A stretch of DNA of 64,000 nt from Xenoacremonium recifei (taxonomy: Eukaryota > Ascomycota > Sordariomycetes > Hypocreales > Nectriaceae): assembly GCA_012184525.1 (NCBI GenBank), contig WOFQ01000033.1:248001-312000 (forward strand). Direction: 5' to 3'. The position numbers and the translations under genes are program-made. Of the stretch, positions 44,252 through 57,171 are shown piece after piece; positions within the stretch are counted from its first letter, which is position 1; the number at the start of each line of letters is the position of its first letter. The notes below the pieces were generated by a model that had not been told where the DNA came from, ran no database searches, and saw nothing but the letters and a program-made list of their open reading frames with translations.

Positions 44252-45741
44252 ATGTCGACCATCAAAGATCATGGTCGTCAATACGACCTCGTGCTGTTCG
44301 GGGCGACTGGTGAGTTCGGGCTTTGCACCGGTCTGTGAAAGATCGATGACGCTGATTCATCGCTGAAGGCTTCACCGGTAAATGGACCGTTGAGTATATT
44401 GCCCAGCACTTTCGCACCGATTTGAAGTGGGCAGTGGCTGGCCGCTCAGAGTCGAAACTTCAGGCCGTAGTTGATGAGGCGAAGAAGGTCAACCCAGACA
44501 GGGTTCAGCCAGGTTGGTGAAAGAAAATACCTTGAGGTCCATAACGTGTCAAGATTGACAAGCTCATAGAAATCGAGGTCGCTGGTCTCAATGACGACGA
44601 CCTCGCTGCCCTTGCGAAAAAGACCTATGTGCTGCTCACGACCGTTGGGCCTTACCATCTGTATGGAGAGCACGCGGTCAAGGCCTGTGCGGAAGCGGGA
44701 ACTCACTATGTTGATGTCACTGGCGAGGCTGTTTGGGTCAAGAAGATGATCGACAAGTACGAGGGAACTGCGAAGAAGAATGGAGCCATGATATTTCCCC
44801 AATGCGGTGTCGAGTCCCTTCCCCCAGACGTGTGCACATGGGCTCTCGCCAAGACTATCCGTACTGAGTTGGGCGTTCCTGTGAAGGATGCCACAATCTC
44901 GTTGCACAAAATCAGGTATGCTGCGTAAGACGAGCCGGCGAAAAATTTCACTAACAGATGAAAAAAGTGCTACTCCTTCGGGAGGTACTCTAGCTACTGC
45001 TTTGGGTCTTTTTGACGTCTTCACTGTGCGAGAAGTCCGGCATGCGAGCAGCCCGTATGCTCAGTCGCCAATTTCTCATAAGGAACCCACGAGACCGAAA
45101 GAGACACTGATGCAAAAGCTCTTCGGCGTTCGCACTATCCCCAACCTCGGGCTGTTGACGACGTCGGCAATGGGGTCGACAGATATTCCCGTCGTGGAAC
45201 GATCTTGGGGCCTCCTATCTGAGATTCCCTCAAGGAAGAACGAATTCTATGGTCCGAACTTCGTCTGGGCAGAGTATTACAAGGCCCGCAATTGGGCCCA
45301 AGGGGTTTTCGTGCATCTTTTCTTGTTCTTTGGCAGCGTACTGTTGGCATTCGTTCCTGCTTTCCGACACTTCATGAAGAAACTGGTCTACCAACCAGGC
45401 GAAGGCAGCGACAGGACTACATCAGAGAGAGACCTCCTTGAATATCGTGGTGTGGCACACCCTGACTCGGATAAGTTTCCTGGCAAAGAAGCATACTGCA
45501 GAGCTTGGCATCATGGCGGCATGTATCTTTGTAAGTTTACGGTTGGTGTCATGAAATCACATTTACTAACAAGGAGTTTGTAGTGACAGGAAAATTCCTT
45601 GCCGAGATTGCCTCGACGCTCCTTGAGGACGATCTGAAGCTGGACGGCGGATTCTTTACTCCGGCATGCTTGGGTCAAGGCTTGATCGATCGACTCGACA
45701 AGGCTGGATTCCACCTCGACGTGAAAATGATTGATGAATAA
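44252..45741 (+). CDS. Saccharopine-dehydrogenase-like oxidoreductase (SCCPDH family)
   Basis: A Rossmann-fold NAD(P)-dependent reductase-like protein of the SCCPDH / trans-acting enoyl reductase family; the substrate is unknown, and a role in lysine synthesis should not be assumed. Five exons: 44252-44309, 44369-44512, 44570-44915, 44968-45530 and 45584-45741; total 1269 nt and 422 aa. The N-terminal dinucleotide motif is VLFGATGFTGKWTVEYI, followed by AVAGRSESKLQAVVDE. VLLTTVGPYHLYGEHAVKACAEAGTHYVDVTGE is the family signature. A hydrophobic segment near residue 320 (GVFVHLFLFFGSVLLAFVPAF) suggests membrane or lipid-droplet association, as in SCCPDH. The end is GFFTPACLGQGLIDRLDKAGF. Exon 2 has a weak donor (GTTGGT) and exon 4 uses an AAAAAAG acceptor after a CACTAAC branch; both are forced by the frame. 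Confidence 0.88.
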
Positions 45742-46183
45742 GAAGGAAGAGAGCTGATGACAGTGCGCTGAACGGCATGAATACCTACGAACTTGACTTC
45801 CCATAACTAGGTCAAGTGCATAGGATGAGAAGGAAATGGCGTATAATTGGAGGAGCAGAAGGAAATAAAATTTTGTAGTTTTAGCATGACAAGTCACCGT
45901 CTTCGCCTCCATTCTCTGCTGAACTAATCTCTCAATATTCCTCCTCGAAATGGGTTTTGAATATTAAGTAAGGTATTTATGATGATGGGATGAATGAGGG
46001 GCAACCGTTCAGTACCTAGTTGAGATGGAGGGGCATTTTGCGCCACAACCTTTTTCAAGCAAAGCCCCACACTACATCGATGGAACAGCGTCACTGAGCC
46101 ATTCTATCAACCATCATCCAACATCTCTCTTCCCTTTTCCTTGTGGGTCAATCTCTACGACTGAGTCCTAAAGATCAGACGCA
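45742..46183. promoter_or_regulatory. HIS6 promoter and upstream gene's 3' region
   Basis: About 440 bp. A TGAGTCC heptamer at 46162-46168, only 16 bp before the ATG, is one base from the Gcn4/CPC1 site TGASTCA. Nothing else is visible. Confidence 0.4.
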
Positions 46184-47071
46184 ATGACGCGGTTCCGGCC
46201 ATGCATCGACTTGCACGCCGGCCAGGTCAAGCAGATCGTCGGCGGCACTTTAGACAGTTCCTCGACAGCTCTTCAGACAAACTACGTCTCGCAGCATCCC
46301 TCGGCGCATTTCGCCCAATTGTACAAGGACAATGAGCTCGCAGGCGCCCATGTTATCATGCTTGGCCCGGGCAATGACGTGGCAGCACGAGAGGCTCTCC
46401 AGGCGTGGCCAGGCGGTCTGCAGGTTGGAGGGGGCATAAACGACAAGAACGCAAAGCAGTGGATGGATGCGGGAGCAGAGAAGGTCAGTGACCAGTGGGT
46501 TGTCATCTGCATGGTGCTGATACTACGAAACTCAGGTGATTATCACGTCTTATCTCTTCCCCGAGGGCCGCTTCAGCCAATCGAGGCTGGACGCTGTGCT
46601 CGAGGCCCTGGGAGGTGACAAGACCAAACTAGTCATTGACCTCAGCTGTCGACGGAAGGGGGAGAATTCGTGGTTCGTCGCCATGAACAAGTGGCAGACC
46701 ATCACCGACATGGAAGTCAACCAGGGTCAGTTTCATCACACCTTGCACAATTTTTCTGCTGGGAGTCCTAACACAGCACAGAGTCAATCAAGGCACTTGA
46801 ACCGTACTGCTCTGAGTTCCTCATCCATGCCGCTGACAATGAGGGATTGCAAAAGGGCATCGATGAGGAGCTAGTCAAGAGGCTTGCTGAGTGGTGCTCG
46901 ATACCTGTGACTTATGCTGGGGGTGGCCGGTGTTTGGAAGACCTGGAGTTGGTCAAAAGGCTGAGTGGTGGAAAGGTAGACCTGACCATCGGGAGTGCGC
47001 TGGACTGCTTTGGAGGAACTGGAGTCAAATTCGACGACTGTGTGGCATGGAATAAGCAACAAGGCAGTTAA
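46184..47071 (+). CDS. HIS6: Phosphoribosylformimino-AICAR ribotide isomerase (HisA), histidine biosynthesis
   Basis: Catalyses the Amadori-type isomerisation of ProFAR to PRFAR in histidine biosynthesis, in the cytosol. Three exons: 46184-46483, 46536-46725 and 46782-47071; introns of 52 and 56 bp; total 780 nt and 259 aa. It begins MTRFRPCIDLHAGQVKQIVGG, where Asp9 (FRPCIDL) is the first catalytic aspartate of the (beta/alpha)8 barrel. GPGNDVAAREAL and LQVGGGIND form phosphate-binding loops. VIDLSCRRKGENSWFVAMNKW contains the second catalytic region and the eukaryote-type insert. The C-terminal phosphate site is VTYAGGGRCLEDLELV followed by VDLTIGSALDCFGG. Length and motifs match fungal HIS6. 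The short promoter has a near-consensus CPC1 site, in line with general amino acid control. Confidence 0.95.
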
Positions 47072-48468
47072 GGATGAACATGCATAAAATTTAAGCAATA
47101 AAATTCACCGTTACAACCTCTGGGACATTTGTCTGGGTTGGCTGTAAAATAGTAGTCATATATTTAGACTGCGGCTCATGGCCCAAACTGCGACCTACGA
47201 AGTGGTGTGTAGCTTTGAGATGGGTCAAAGGGCATTGATTCTGGATCCCAGCTCGCGGCAAAAACTTGAAACAAGGCTGGGGAATACACCGTCTTTGAGC
47301 GACACAATCACTCCATTGTCCAGACCCATTTCTCCAAGGGTCTCCAGCCTTGCGAGGTGCCATGGAAACGGGGTGTGTTTGGGCGCTGTCTGCGAAGAGC
47401 AAGCTGGAGAGTTATGGACAGGGGTTGCGGGATAGGCGTCATGGATCAAGCTATCCCGCAGAGACGGAAGTACAGAGGCGCTCACACAACAAACAAGCCC
47501 AGACTATCTACGGGTTGCTATTATTATGGCAAACACGGCATTCTAGACTCAACGTTCTTGCGGCACAGGATATGTCTAGTGCCGAGGGGGCTTCGACGGA
47601 GGCTCGGGAAGATCGTCGATGCAAGACACTGGGCGGCTGGCGACCAGAACCAGACTGGGGAACATGCTAACAATTGAGACGGGTGGCTACAGACTCACTG
47701 CCGAGAGCGACGATACACAGAGCACAAGCAAAAACAACAACTTTGTGACATCGCATAAGCATCATGTTGAGCCCAGGATCATGCCAGCATGCGCCCTGCA
47801 TAGACGTCTGGCCAATGCCGGCTCGCAGCGTCGACTCCAGACCGGCTGCCGGGGCGACTTCAGCTGTTTAGAGGGCTGGTTAGCGAGGACAGCTGCCGTG
47901 GACCTCCACTAAACTGCTGCTGTAGCGGGCTTTAGCGAGCGTTGGCGGGCGGGGTGACCCGTGCAGTAGGCTCAGGAAATCGTCACAGCTCCTGCCCCGT
48001 TGCCAGGGCGACGCGCTGCGACAGAAGCCGGTGTTTATTTTGCCGCCGGCCAATGAGCGCTGCCGCTGCGTGGCTCACCACTCCTTCCCTTAAACACAGC
48101 ACCTCGTCAACCTCCTGCTTGCCCATCATCTCGTCCCGTTAGGAAACTTCGCTCGCAACAGCATCGTCGTCGTCTTTCGTCCGCTGTCGAGAGTCGGCCT
48201 GAGCTTCATTGCCTGCGAGCACGAGGCCTTGTTTCTTTCTCCCTGCCCAGCTTGCTGCGCCCTTGACATTCAATACTTTGCATTCATTCGCCCGCCCCGA
48301 CGGGACTACACTGCACTACTCTGCGACACTCCCTCGCACCATCGTCGCGACATTCCACAGCTGCAACTGCGTTTCCTTGTGTTTTCCCTCTCCCGCATGC
48401 CAATGCATCTGGTGCCGTCCAATCTGGCGTAGGCTTCCACAGAAGAGAACCCCCCCTCCTGGCTTAGC
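47072..48468. promoter_or_regulatory. BUD4 upstream region
   Basis: About 1.4 kb holds the HIS6 3' UTR and the BUD4 promoter and leader. From 48090 the plus strand is C/T-rich, as is common near fungal transcription starts. The small frames inside have no domain. Confidence 0.45.
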
Positions 48469-51400
48469 ATGGCCACCGAACCGGTATGTTTGTCTTGCCG
48501 CGTTCTTGGCTCCCTCTCGCGAAGCTGAGCTGCCGCTAACTATCGGCCCTGCAGGTGCATCCCTTGCGCATCAACAAAAGCACACCCACCACATCGCCCA
48601 GAAAGATGGCGAGCGGCATCCCCCGTCCTCTGTCGGAGCTGTCTCCCGCCGAGGTCAGGCGTAACTCGCCTAGCTTCTTCTCGACAGGCTCCCCAACCAA
48701 GGTACGCCTCCATCGTCACCCGATCTCTCTCTCTAGTCTGTGTCTCGTTCTAACCCCGGCACCGTAGAAAACGGCTCAGAACCCCGATTCCTCTCCATTC
48801 CAGTCCTCGCCGGCCGAGTCTGTCACCTCACCGCGCATGTTTTGGCAGAACCGAAACTCTGAATCTTTCCTTTATGGTGGAGGAACCGGCTCACCATCAC
48901 CAAACCGTCGGTCCTCGATCGAGCGTCTCCAGAGGGCGTCTCGCGTCAAGAACAGCAATATCCTGGCGCTTGAGCAGAAGCAGGAATATGATCCCACTCG
49001 GATTTCGCAGATCGAGAGACCGCTCGCAAAGGTCCAGAGTAATGCCTTTGGCTCGACAAGCCCTTTCCGCTCCAGCAACTCCGACCGCCCTGTGTTTGGT
49101 CACCATCGAAGCGAGAGCAAGACCAGCATCCCGACTATGAGCCCGACCAAATCGGCCAACACGCAGCCGGCCGGGGCGTCGCCAACCCGCCCCCTGACAC
49201 CGAGCAAGGAGCAGGCGTCCCCGACCAAGTCCTCCTTATCTCCGTCCAAGTTCAAGAGCAGCTTCGACCTGGAGACGAACACTTGGACAGGCGAAGGCCA
49301 AGACGATGATGAGGATATAACCGGTCCTCGATCGCTGCACCGACACGCAAAGAGTGTGACCTTTGATGCCGCGCCGCCCCAAATCAACGAATATGAAATG
49401 GCCACTCCCGATCTTTCTTCGGTTGGCACCAACTCTCGAGAAGGGAGCTACGAGTCCCTTGAGGATGATGAAGACGATGACATGATGTACGAGCCTGGAC
49501 ACATCGATATCCAAGACGATAGCTTCGACGCGTCCCTCGAGGACACAGATAAGACCCCAGTAGTTGGGCCTGATGACTGGAGAGACAGTCCCATAGCACA
49601 ACGCGCCGGGCCACAGCAATTTGAGAGCAGCCCCATGCCTGAGAACCACCCCTCGAATGCCTCTCCCACGCGCCCTCCTACGAGGCGAACCGATTCTACC
49701 ACTTCAAACGGAGAGCATCGCCCTCTACCTCCCTTGCCGCCATTTGGCGATCAGGCGCGTACCATGTCTGGACGTGCTTCCCCTGCCTCACCTGGCCTAT
49801 CCCAAACGGCAGAGAGAATGCTTGGTGCGCAGAGAAACCTTCCCCCTCCGCCGCCTGCGTCCTCTACGAGCAAGTCAGATATCCAGAGCATTGGCAACAC
49901 CAAGATGACTCTCGAGGAGCGGCTAAAGCTTATGATGCTGTCCGACGATAATGACGGAAAGACAGCCGCAGTGCAACAGCGCGAGCGTCGCCTTAGACGG
50001 GCTCACGGTCGCGAAAGGCTCAGCAGCCCCGCGTCTGCCTCTGAATTGGAGTCAGTTGTCGACGGGACTGAGGCACAGGAGGAAGATGATACAATCGGTG
50101 ACATTTCCGCGCTCGGCGAGTACCAGCTGCCGCCTCGTATCTCTCGTGAATCCATCATGCGCCGAGTCAACAGCACCCAGGCTGTCGAACAGAGCTCCGA
50201 GTACAACTTCTCCTCTCCAGCGCCACCTTCACGAAGCGGCACACGAACCCCTGATTGTCAGCTGCCACTGGATCCCGATGTGCCAATTCCCTCTACTGAG
50301 CATCCAGATGAAGAGGAACTTCCTGGAGAGGAGGATGGCAGTGTTATCATCACCCGCATGCCTGAGGAGGACGATGTCCTTGACTTCTATGCGGACTCTG
50401 ATATCGAGGAAGAGGGAGACGAAAGTGCCTTCGAGAAGGCCTATGAGGATGAGGAGAAGGTCCAGCAGCCAGTGGACACGTACAGCGATAGCCACTACTC
50501 CGAGCAGGAAGCCTCAAGAGAGGAGGATTCCAAGATTAAGGACGCTGAGGAAGCCACCACACCACGTGCTACAACACCCGTCAAGAGATCAAGCCTTCAA
50601 GAGTCCCTGCTTGACCTTGCTCCTGAGTCAAATGAGGACTCATTCTCCCGCGACCTTGAGTCATACATGATGCCTGAGCCCATCAAGACCAAGGAGCCCG
50701 AGTTGAAGCCTGCTATTGAAGCACCCAGGATGTCGGATGCCCAAGCTTACCTGCAACGGCCCTTCACGCCTGAGAGAAATTCGATGTCCAAGCCCGAGTA
50801 TGATGGCACAGGCTGGGGTGAGCCTGAGGATGAGCTTGAAGAGCCTGGTACCCCTGACTCAGTCATTCACCACCCCATGCCCGAAGATGAGGAGGACCTG
50901 AACGAGGAGGATGAGGAGCTTGAGCTGGAGGAGCCCAAGGAGTCTCCCGCTATCCCGGAGCGATATGCCACCATCAAGAGCGCTTCTGGATCGAAGCTCA
51001 AGACCCGAGTTTCTAACACCCCATCTGACCTTGCAGCCATGCGCGAAGCCCGTCGTCAAGTTAGTGTCGAGATTCCCGACGTGCCGCCCATCCCTGACCG
51101 ACATCGCAACCGACTCTCGCGAGATCTCAACCCCGATTTGCTCACCACCGGCGATGAGTTCCTGGAGCGTCACCCAAGCTTCAAGAACCGTAGTTTGACT
51201 CTGGATCTCGACTTAGGTCTCAGTCTTGATCAGGATTTCGAAAGAGTTATTGAGGCGCAAAAGGTTGCTTTTGACCACCCCACCCTACAACAATCCCTTG
51301 TCGACAACGACAGCCCTTGCAGACCAGTGTCCGCGAATCCCACACAACCAGAAGTCAGAACTCTCAATGCTAACATCACATCTCGTCCCCAGCGCGGATA

Positions 51401-53053
51401 TCTTATGCGACAAAACACGAAGCTCATTACTGCGAGCGACAAGGACACCGATGAGCCGGTGGTTTCTCGATCGGCCGGTAACTCTCCTATCAAGAGAGAC
51501 CGTCCTCAATCGTGGACCGTCGAGCCCTGGAACAGCAAGCCGCGTCCTAGAAGTACGCGCAAGCGCGGAGCCATGAGCACCGGCCCCGTGCCTCCCATGC
51601 CCGGCCAGGAGAGCAACGCCACAACCCTCAACCAGGTGGTCGAGGAAGATTACGGACTCGAGATGGCCACGGCTGACAGCGGCGAACGAGGCCGACTCTT
51701 TGTCAAGGTCATGGGTGTCAAGGACCTAGACCTCCCCATCCCCAAAAGTAAGGGAGATAAGCGTGATGATATGAGATGTTGACTAACAATATGGCAGATG
51801 AGCGTACTTGGTTCAGCCTGACTCTGGACAATGGTGTACACTGCGTGACTACTGCCTGGCTTGAAATGGCTCGCAACGCACCCATCGGTCAAGAGTTTGA
51901 GCTTGTCGTTCCCAATGACCTTGAATTCCAGCTCACCCTCAACGTCAAGCTGGAGAAGCCGGCTCCCGTACGTGCTCCTGTTCAGCAGTACCAGACAGCT
52001 CGGTCCACGAAGCACAAGGCGTCGACCTTCAGCAGAGTGTTTGCGTCACCGAAGAAGCGCAAGGAGCTCGAGCTGCGTCAGCGCGAAGAGGAAGAGCGAG
52101 CTGCTCAACAGCAGCGAGAAGCGCAGGCGGCTCGTCAACGCAACAAGCCTGTGACGGCCTATGATTTGCTCTCTCCTCTCGCTGCGGAGGATGGCAGTTT
52201 CGCACGCGCCTACGTGTGCCTTCGTGAGCATGAGAACCGATGCTTCGGCCGGCCGTACATGGCAGAGGTTGCCTGCTTCAACGAATGGGCTACTGAAGAG
52301 GCTGGATTCGCGTCCAGCGTCAAGAGCAAGCGGGGTAACACGGCGGTGGTTCGTCGTGCCCCTTATAAGATTGGCAAGCTCGAGCTTCAGCTCCTGTTTG
52401 TTCCTCGCCCCAAGAATGCTACGGACGATGACATGCCCAAGAGCATGAACTCATGCATCCGAGAGTTAAAGGCTGCCGAGGAGAGACTCTCCCGAAACTG
52501 GGAGGGACATCTGAGCCAGCAAGGTGGTGACTGTCCGGTAAGTTCCAATTCCGTGGGTTGTTTCTGATTAATCCAGATGCTAACTGATCTGCAGTACTGG
52601 CGTCGTCGATACTTCAAGCTTGTGGGCACCAAATTGACAGCATACCATGAGGCAACGCGTCAGCCTCGGGCGACCATCAACCTGTCCAACGCCAAGCGGC
52701 TGATTGATGACCGCCGCGCTCTCACAGAGAAGGAGACGACGGTGCGCGGTGGTAGACGCCGTCGGTCGGCCTTTGCGGAGGAGGAGGAAGGCTACATGTT
52801 CGTTGAGGAAGGTTTCCGTATCCGATTCAACAACGGTGAAGTGATTGACTTCTACGCCGACACTGCCGAGGACAAGAGCGGCTGGATGAAGGTCCTTTCG
52901 GACGTCATTGGCCGAGACGGTGTTGAAGAGGACACTTCGGGTCCGCGATCAAGAGCCAAATGGTGCCAGCTCGTCCTTAAGCGGGAAGAGCAGCTACGGC
53001 GCCGAGCATCAGGTCGACGGGTGCATTCGCGTACTAAGAGTATGTACGTCTGA
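48469..53053 (+). CDS. bud4: Bud4-like anillin-related septation/bud-site protein with PH domain
   Basis: Bud4 is a GTP-binding landmark/anillin-like scaffold that organises septins and the contractile ring at septation sites. Five exons: 48469-48483 (15 nt, MATEP), 48555-48701, 48768-51747, 51798-52537 and 52595-53053; total 4341 nt and 1446 aa. The first 960 residues are mostly disordered and rich in Ser, Pro, Glu and Asp, with repeated SP/TP sites suited to cyclin-kinase control, for example SPRKMASGIPRPLSELSP and TSIPTMSPTKSANTQ. The anillin-homology region spans about residues 1010-1290, from RGRLFVKVMGVKDLDLPIP through ERTWFSLTLDNGVHCVTTAW to MNSCIRELKAAEERLS. A PH domain ends the protein (from YWRRRYFKLVGTKLTAYHE to DKSGWMKVLSDVIGR). 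In Neurospora and Aspergillus, Bud4 acts in septation. The tiny first exon is inferred from splice phase and could be wrong. Confidence 0.9.
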
Positions 53054-53789
53054 GAGACCGATGTGGCTCGTTGATAGGGGATGGAGACATGAAGAGGATG
53101 GACATGAGACAACGTATGGTATGATCTTATGACAGGCCCGGGCCCGGCGTTCGGGGCTGGCGGGTTGACCATTCGCTGCTCGTCATCTTGCAAGGACTTG
53201 GAGGACTGGATTCGCTACGCCGACGGATTTTGTGGACATGACGAAGATTGCTCTTGGAGTCGAGGCGAGAAAGGCGAGCAGTTGGATGAAGGCGACATGT
53301 GCTGAGCCGTTTCTGCGATTCCCAACTGGCGTCTGAGGAATAGGGACTGTTTTTATTGTTTGAGTTTGTTCTTGGCTCGCAGGCACAGGCAGGCGGCCGC
53401 GGGGATGGGAATCTTGTATCAAAGACAAGCTGCATGGCATAATGAATTTCTAAAAGATATATTTCATTGAATTTCCATGGAGGTCTGCCTCTAGGGGTGC
53501 CACGTGATGCGATACGTACCCGTTGGAGGCTGGTGCCTTGGACTCCACTGTAGTAGAAGTGCTGTGGCTGCGCCCCGGCTTAGACTGGCAACTGGAGACG
53601 CCTCAGCGAACCGTTGCAGGGGAGCTTCCTTTACCTCTAACATCACCCATCACCCACCACCCTCCATCAGATCCCACGAGACCAGCACGCCCGCTCCTGA
53701 ACCTTCTCCCCCCGTTTCCGCGATAGCTCTACCATCCCCTCCCTCCTCGACCACCGCCTGCGAATTTCCTCCGGAACCGCCATCCCATC
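53054..53789. promoter_or_regulatory. BUD4 3' region / coronin promoter
   Basis: About 740 bp. The segment 53400-53470 is AT-rich and probably holds the BUD4 polyadenylation region. C-rich DNA from 53640 precedes the coronin start. No gene visible. Confidence 0.45.
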
Positions 53790-55999
53790 ATGGCCGGTCG
53801 ATTTGTGCGGGCGTCCAAGTATCGTAGGTTGCCCTCTGGCGCAAGGCCGCCTCCGCCGCCGCCGCCGCCGCATTGACGAAGCTTGCTGACGCTGCCCACC
53901 CCAGGCCACGTCTTCGGCAAATCCACGCGCAAGGAGTTCTGCTACGATAACATACACATCAGTCGGAATGCGTGGGATACGAACCTGGTCAAGGTGAGTG
54001 CTGCCAGAAACCGGGTCTGGTTTGCGACAAAGACAAAGAGCTCCGGCGCTGATTAGGGGGCATGGGTTGTGAGGATAGGCCAACCCCGAGTATCTGTCGG
54101 TCAATTGGGACTCGTCGGGCGGTGGTGCCTTCGCCGTCATCCCGCTGAGCGAGAAGGGAAAGCTGCCGGATCAGATTCCTCTCTTCCGCGGCCACACTGC
54201 TGCTGTGCTGGACACCGACTGGTATGATGGTCTCATGGGCCAGCCCCCTTTTGGCGATTATGCTGACCAGCTCCCAGGAACCCCTTCAACGACCGCATCG
54301 TCGCCTCTGCCTCCGAGGACGGGAAAGTCGGCATCTGGGAGGTTCCCCAGGACTTCACACTCCATGTCGACGCCGAGGAGATCCCCGATGTCGCTCCCCT
54401 GAGCAAACTGACGGGCCACACACGGTAGGTCGTCCGATGCCCCTCACTCGATCTCGACACCAATAACCCCCAACAGAAAGGTCGGCCAGGTCCTCTTCAA
54501 CCCCGCGGCCGAGAACATCCTCGCATCGGCCTCGGGCGACTTCACCATCAAGATCTGGGACGTCAGCACCGGCCAGTCCCCCCTGACGCTGCGACACAAT
54601 GACATCGTCCAGAGCCTGTCATGGAACGCCGCGGGCAGCATGATGGTGACGACGTCGCGTGACAAGAAGGTCCGTGTGTGGGATGTGCGCCAGGAGAAGC
54701 CTGTTCATGAGGCTCCTGGTCATGGAGGCGCCAAGAACAGCCGCGCCGTCTGGATGGGCGAGCACAACCGATTTGCGACGACGGGCTTCTCGCGGATGAG
54801 CGAGCGCCAAATAGCACTGTGGGAGCCCGGGCGGGCTGAGCCCATTGGCGGGTTTACGATGCTGGACTCGATCTCTGGTGTCTGCATGCCGTTCTGGGGT
54901 GAGTATTGTCACGTCAAATCGAGAGGTTCATGGAAGCTGACGGCGAGACAGATGATGGATCGAACTGTCTTTACCTTGCTGGAAAGGGGTGAGTGTTACA
55001 TGGCAAACTCAAAGGCGTCTACGGCATCTGACCTCGATTAGTGACGGCAACATTCGATACTTTGAGTATGAGAACGACAAGTTCGAGTTCCTCAGCGAGT
55101 ATAAGTCGGCCGACCCGCAGCGTGGCATCGCCTTTGTCCCCCGACGAGGCATCAACGTCCATGAGAACGAGGTCATGAGAGCATACAAGACGGTCAACGA
55201 CTCGTACATCGAGCCCATCTCCTTCACTGTCCCCCGCCGCGCCGAGACCTTCCAGGCCGACATCTTCCCTCCCGCCACGGGCCTCAAGCCAGCCGTCAGC
55301 GCCAAGGAGTGGCTCGATGGTAAGACGGGCATCCCCAACAAGATCGACCTGGAGGCCGTTTATGACGGTACCGCCCCTAAGGAGGTCGCCTCCGACTACA
55401 AACCTCCAGTCCAAGCCGCCGCCCCTACTCCTGCGGCTCCCAAGCCTGCGCCCAAGGAGGAGCCCAAGAAGGAGGAGCCGAAGCCCGCCCCTGTTGCGCG
55501 CTCTCCGCCCCCAACTATGACGGAGCAGAAGGGCTCCATTGCTGCCATGGCTTCTCGCTACCAGGACAACGAGGAGGAGGAGGAGTCAGACGAGGACGAG
55601 ACCTCCAGCTTCGAAGACATCGGCCGCCCAGCTCAGCGCACCAACGTGCCCATCCGCAGCGAGCCCAAACCTGCTCCCGCCCCGACCAAGACACAGAGCG
55701 CTCCCGCTCCCGCTCCCGCTCCCGCTCCTGTTCCCGTCTCATCGCCCATCAAGTCCCCCGTCACCTCCGCCCCCGCCGCTGTCTCTACCTCCTCCTCCTC
55801 CTCATCTGGCGGCGTCGAGGCCTCCCTCGCCCAGATCAAGCAGCTCCTCGAGAACCAGACGCGCATCATCAGCGCGCAGAACGACCAGATCAGCCATCTC
55901 ACCACCGAGGTCGAGGCTCTCAAGCGCAAGGTCGGGTCCGGCGACCAGAGCGAGCGCATCAGGCAATTAGAGCTGGAGCTCGAGGAGGCGAGGTCTTAG
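53790..55999 (+). CDS. crn1: Coronin (actin-binding WD-repeat protein)
   Basis: Coronin bundles F-actin and regulates the Arp2/3 complex at endocytic patches and hyphal tips. Seven exons: 53790-53823, 53905-53993, 54079-54221, 54278-54424, 54477-54898, 54952-54988 (37 nt) and 55042-55999; total 1830 nt and 609 aa. The N-terminus MAGRFVRASKYRHVFGKS is the coronin signature. WD repeats follow in the order GHTAAVLDTDWNPFNDRIVA, LTGHTRKVGQVLFNPAAENI and LRHNDIVQSLSWNAAGS, completing a seven-blade propeller by about residue 300. The coronin C-terminal extension includes FVPRRGINVHENEVMRAYK. A Pro/Ala/Lys/Glu-rich unique region (about residues 410-550, including tandem Ala-Pro dipeptides) precedes a C-terminal coiled coil (about 560-609) used for oligomerisation and Arp2/3 binding. 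Intron 1 contains a CCG-repeat-rich stretch. Confidence 0.96.
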
Positions 56000-57171
56000 T
56001 TGGATTGCGTGTTTGTGTATGTGGCCAGTAGTTCTTCAAAAGAAAGGAAAGCAGGGAGGGATCTGTTTGATTTGCGCTGTGATTCTTGGTATCCTCTGGA
56101 AGGAGTCTTGTCATCCATCTCTCGTCCGCGGAAACATGATTTATTCTCGTCCCTATGAGTTGAGCGCTGCTGTCATATGTGTGATTCCTATGCTCTGGCG
56201 ACTTTTGGGGTCTTAAGATGCCTTTGATCTGGAGTATTTTCGTATTTTTCGGATCTTTCTTGCGTTCTAACAGTCAAGCAAGTCAATTCAAATCAAGCAA
56301 ACCAATTCAAATCAACTCAAGAAAGCCGGCCGAAAGTCGCCTTGAACGCGAGTTGTTAGAGACGCTGTTTCAAATGGCATCATCTCCTTGTAGAAAGATC
56401 TGGGAGAATTGTAATCACAGCACTCCATGAACACACTTCTATTAAAAAGAAGCACTTTAAACATGGGATCGGGGATTTAATACCATCAAAATTTTCCTTG
56501 TCAAGGTTCGAGGAGTAAAGCCACGACCGAGAAATCGAAGAAGTTGATGCCTGTTCCATTACCCTAGAGAAACCGCTCGACTGACTTCATCAACGCACCT
56601 CCTCCGCTGCTCCATTCTGATATCCTATTCTAAATGAATCCAGGTTCTATAGAAAACTTACGTTGAGAAATTTAAAGTAGGTCTGTTGTCTTCAGGTCAA
56701 TAAATGGCCTTCTCGCTCTACCATAACTGTTGCGCGACTTCACTTCTGCCGCATGTATGTATATCATCTTTAGACTGCGAGGATTTCTTCGTCTTCTCTT
56801 TACCATACCTACCGAGAGTAGCCTGGCATCCACCACAATATGCCTTTGTTCTCAACTTGGGGAACAATGGCAGCTTCCCCGGCTTTGGCTGCGTTGATGG
56901 CATTGTTCTGTTCATAGGAATAAAGCAACCTCAACGGCAAGCCTATCTATGAACACTACCTTAATCAGCTGTTCACAGCACAATAATCAAAGGGTTGTAT
57001 TTAAGTGCCACGAGTTCAAAGAGATGCACGCATCTCTTCGTTCTTTGCTAAATGAATCGCGAGACTACCTGCCCCGAACTTACAGATAAAAACTAACCAC
57101 GCGAATTACTAACACTTCTCCTCGAGAGAAGAGTATCTGGATCCTAACAAGCAAAATATTGATGAACCGCC
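56000..57171. other. AT-rich intergenic region
   Basis: About 1.2 kb of AT-rich DNA between coronin and a small orphan gene. It begins with the coronin 3' UTR. Frames are short and unrelated to known families; no RNA gene is visible. Confidence 0.45.

Noticed and set aside
55699..55729. CTCCCG repeat in the coronin gene
   Set aside because: It encodes the Ala-Pro dipeptide run of the coronin unique region and needs no separate explanation.
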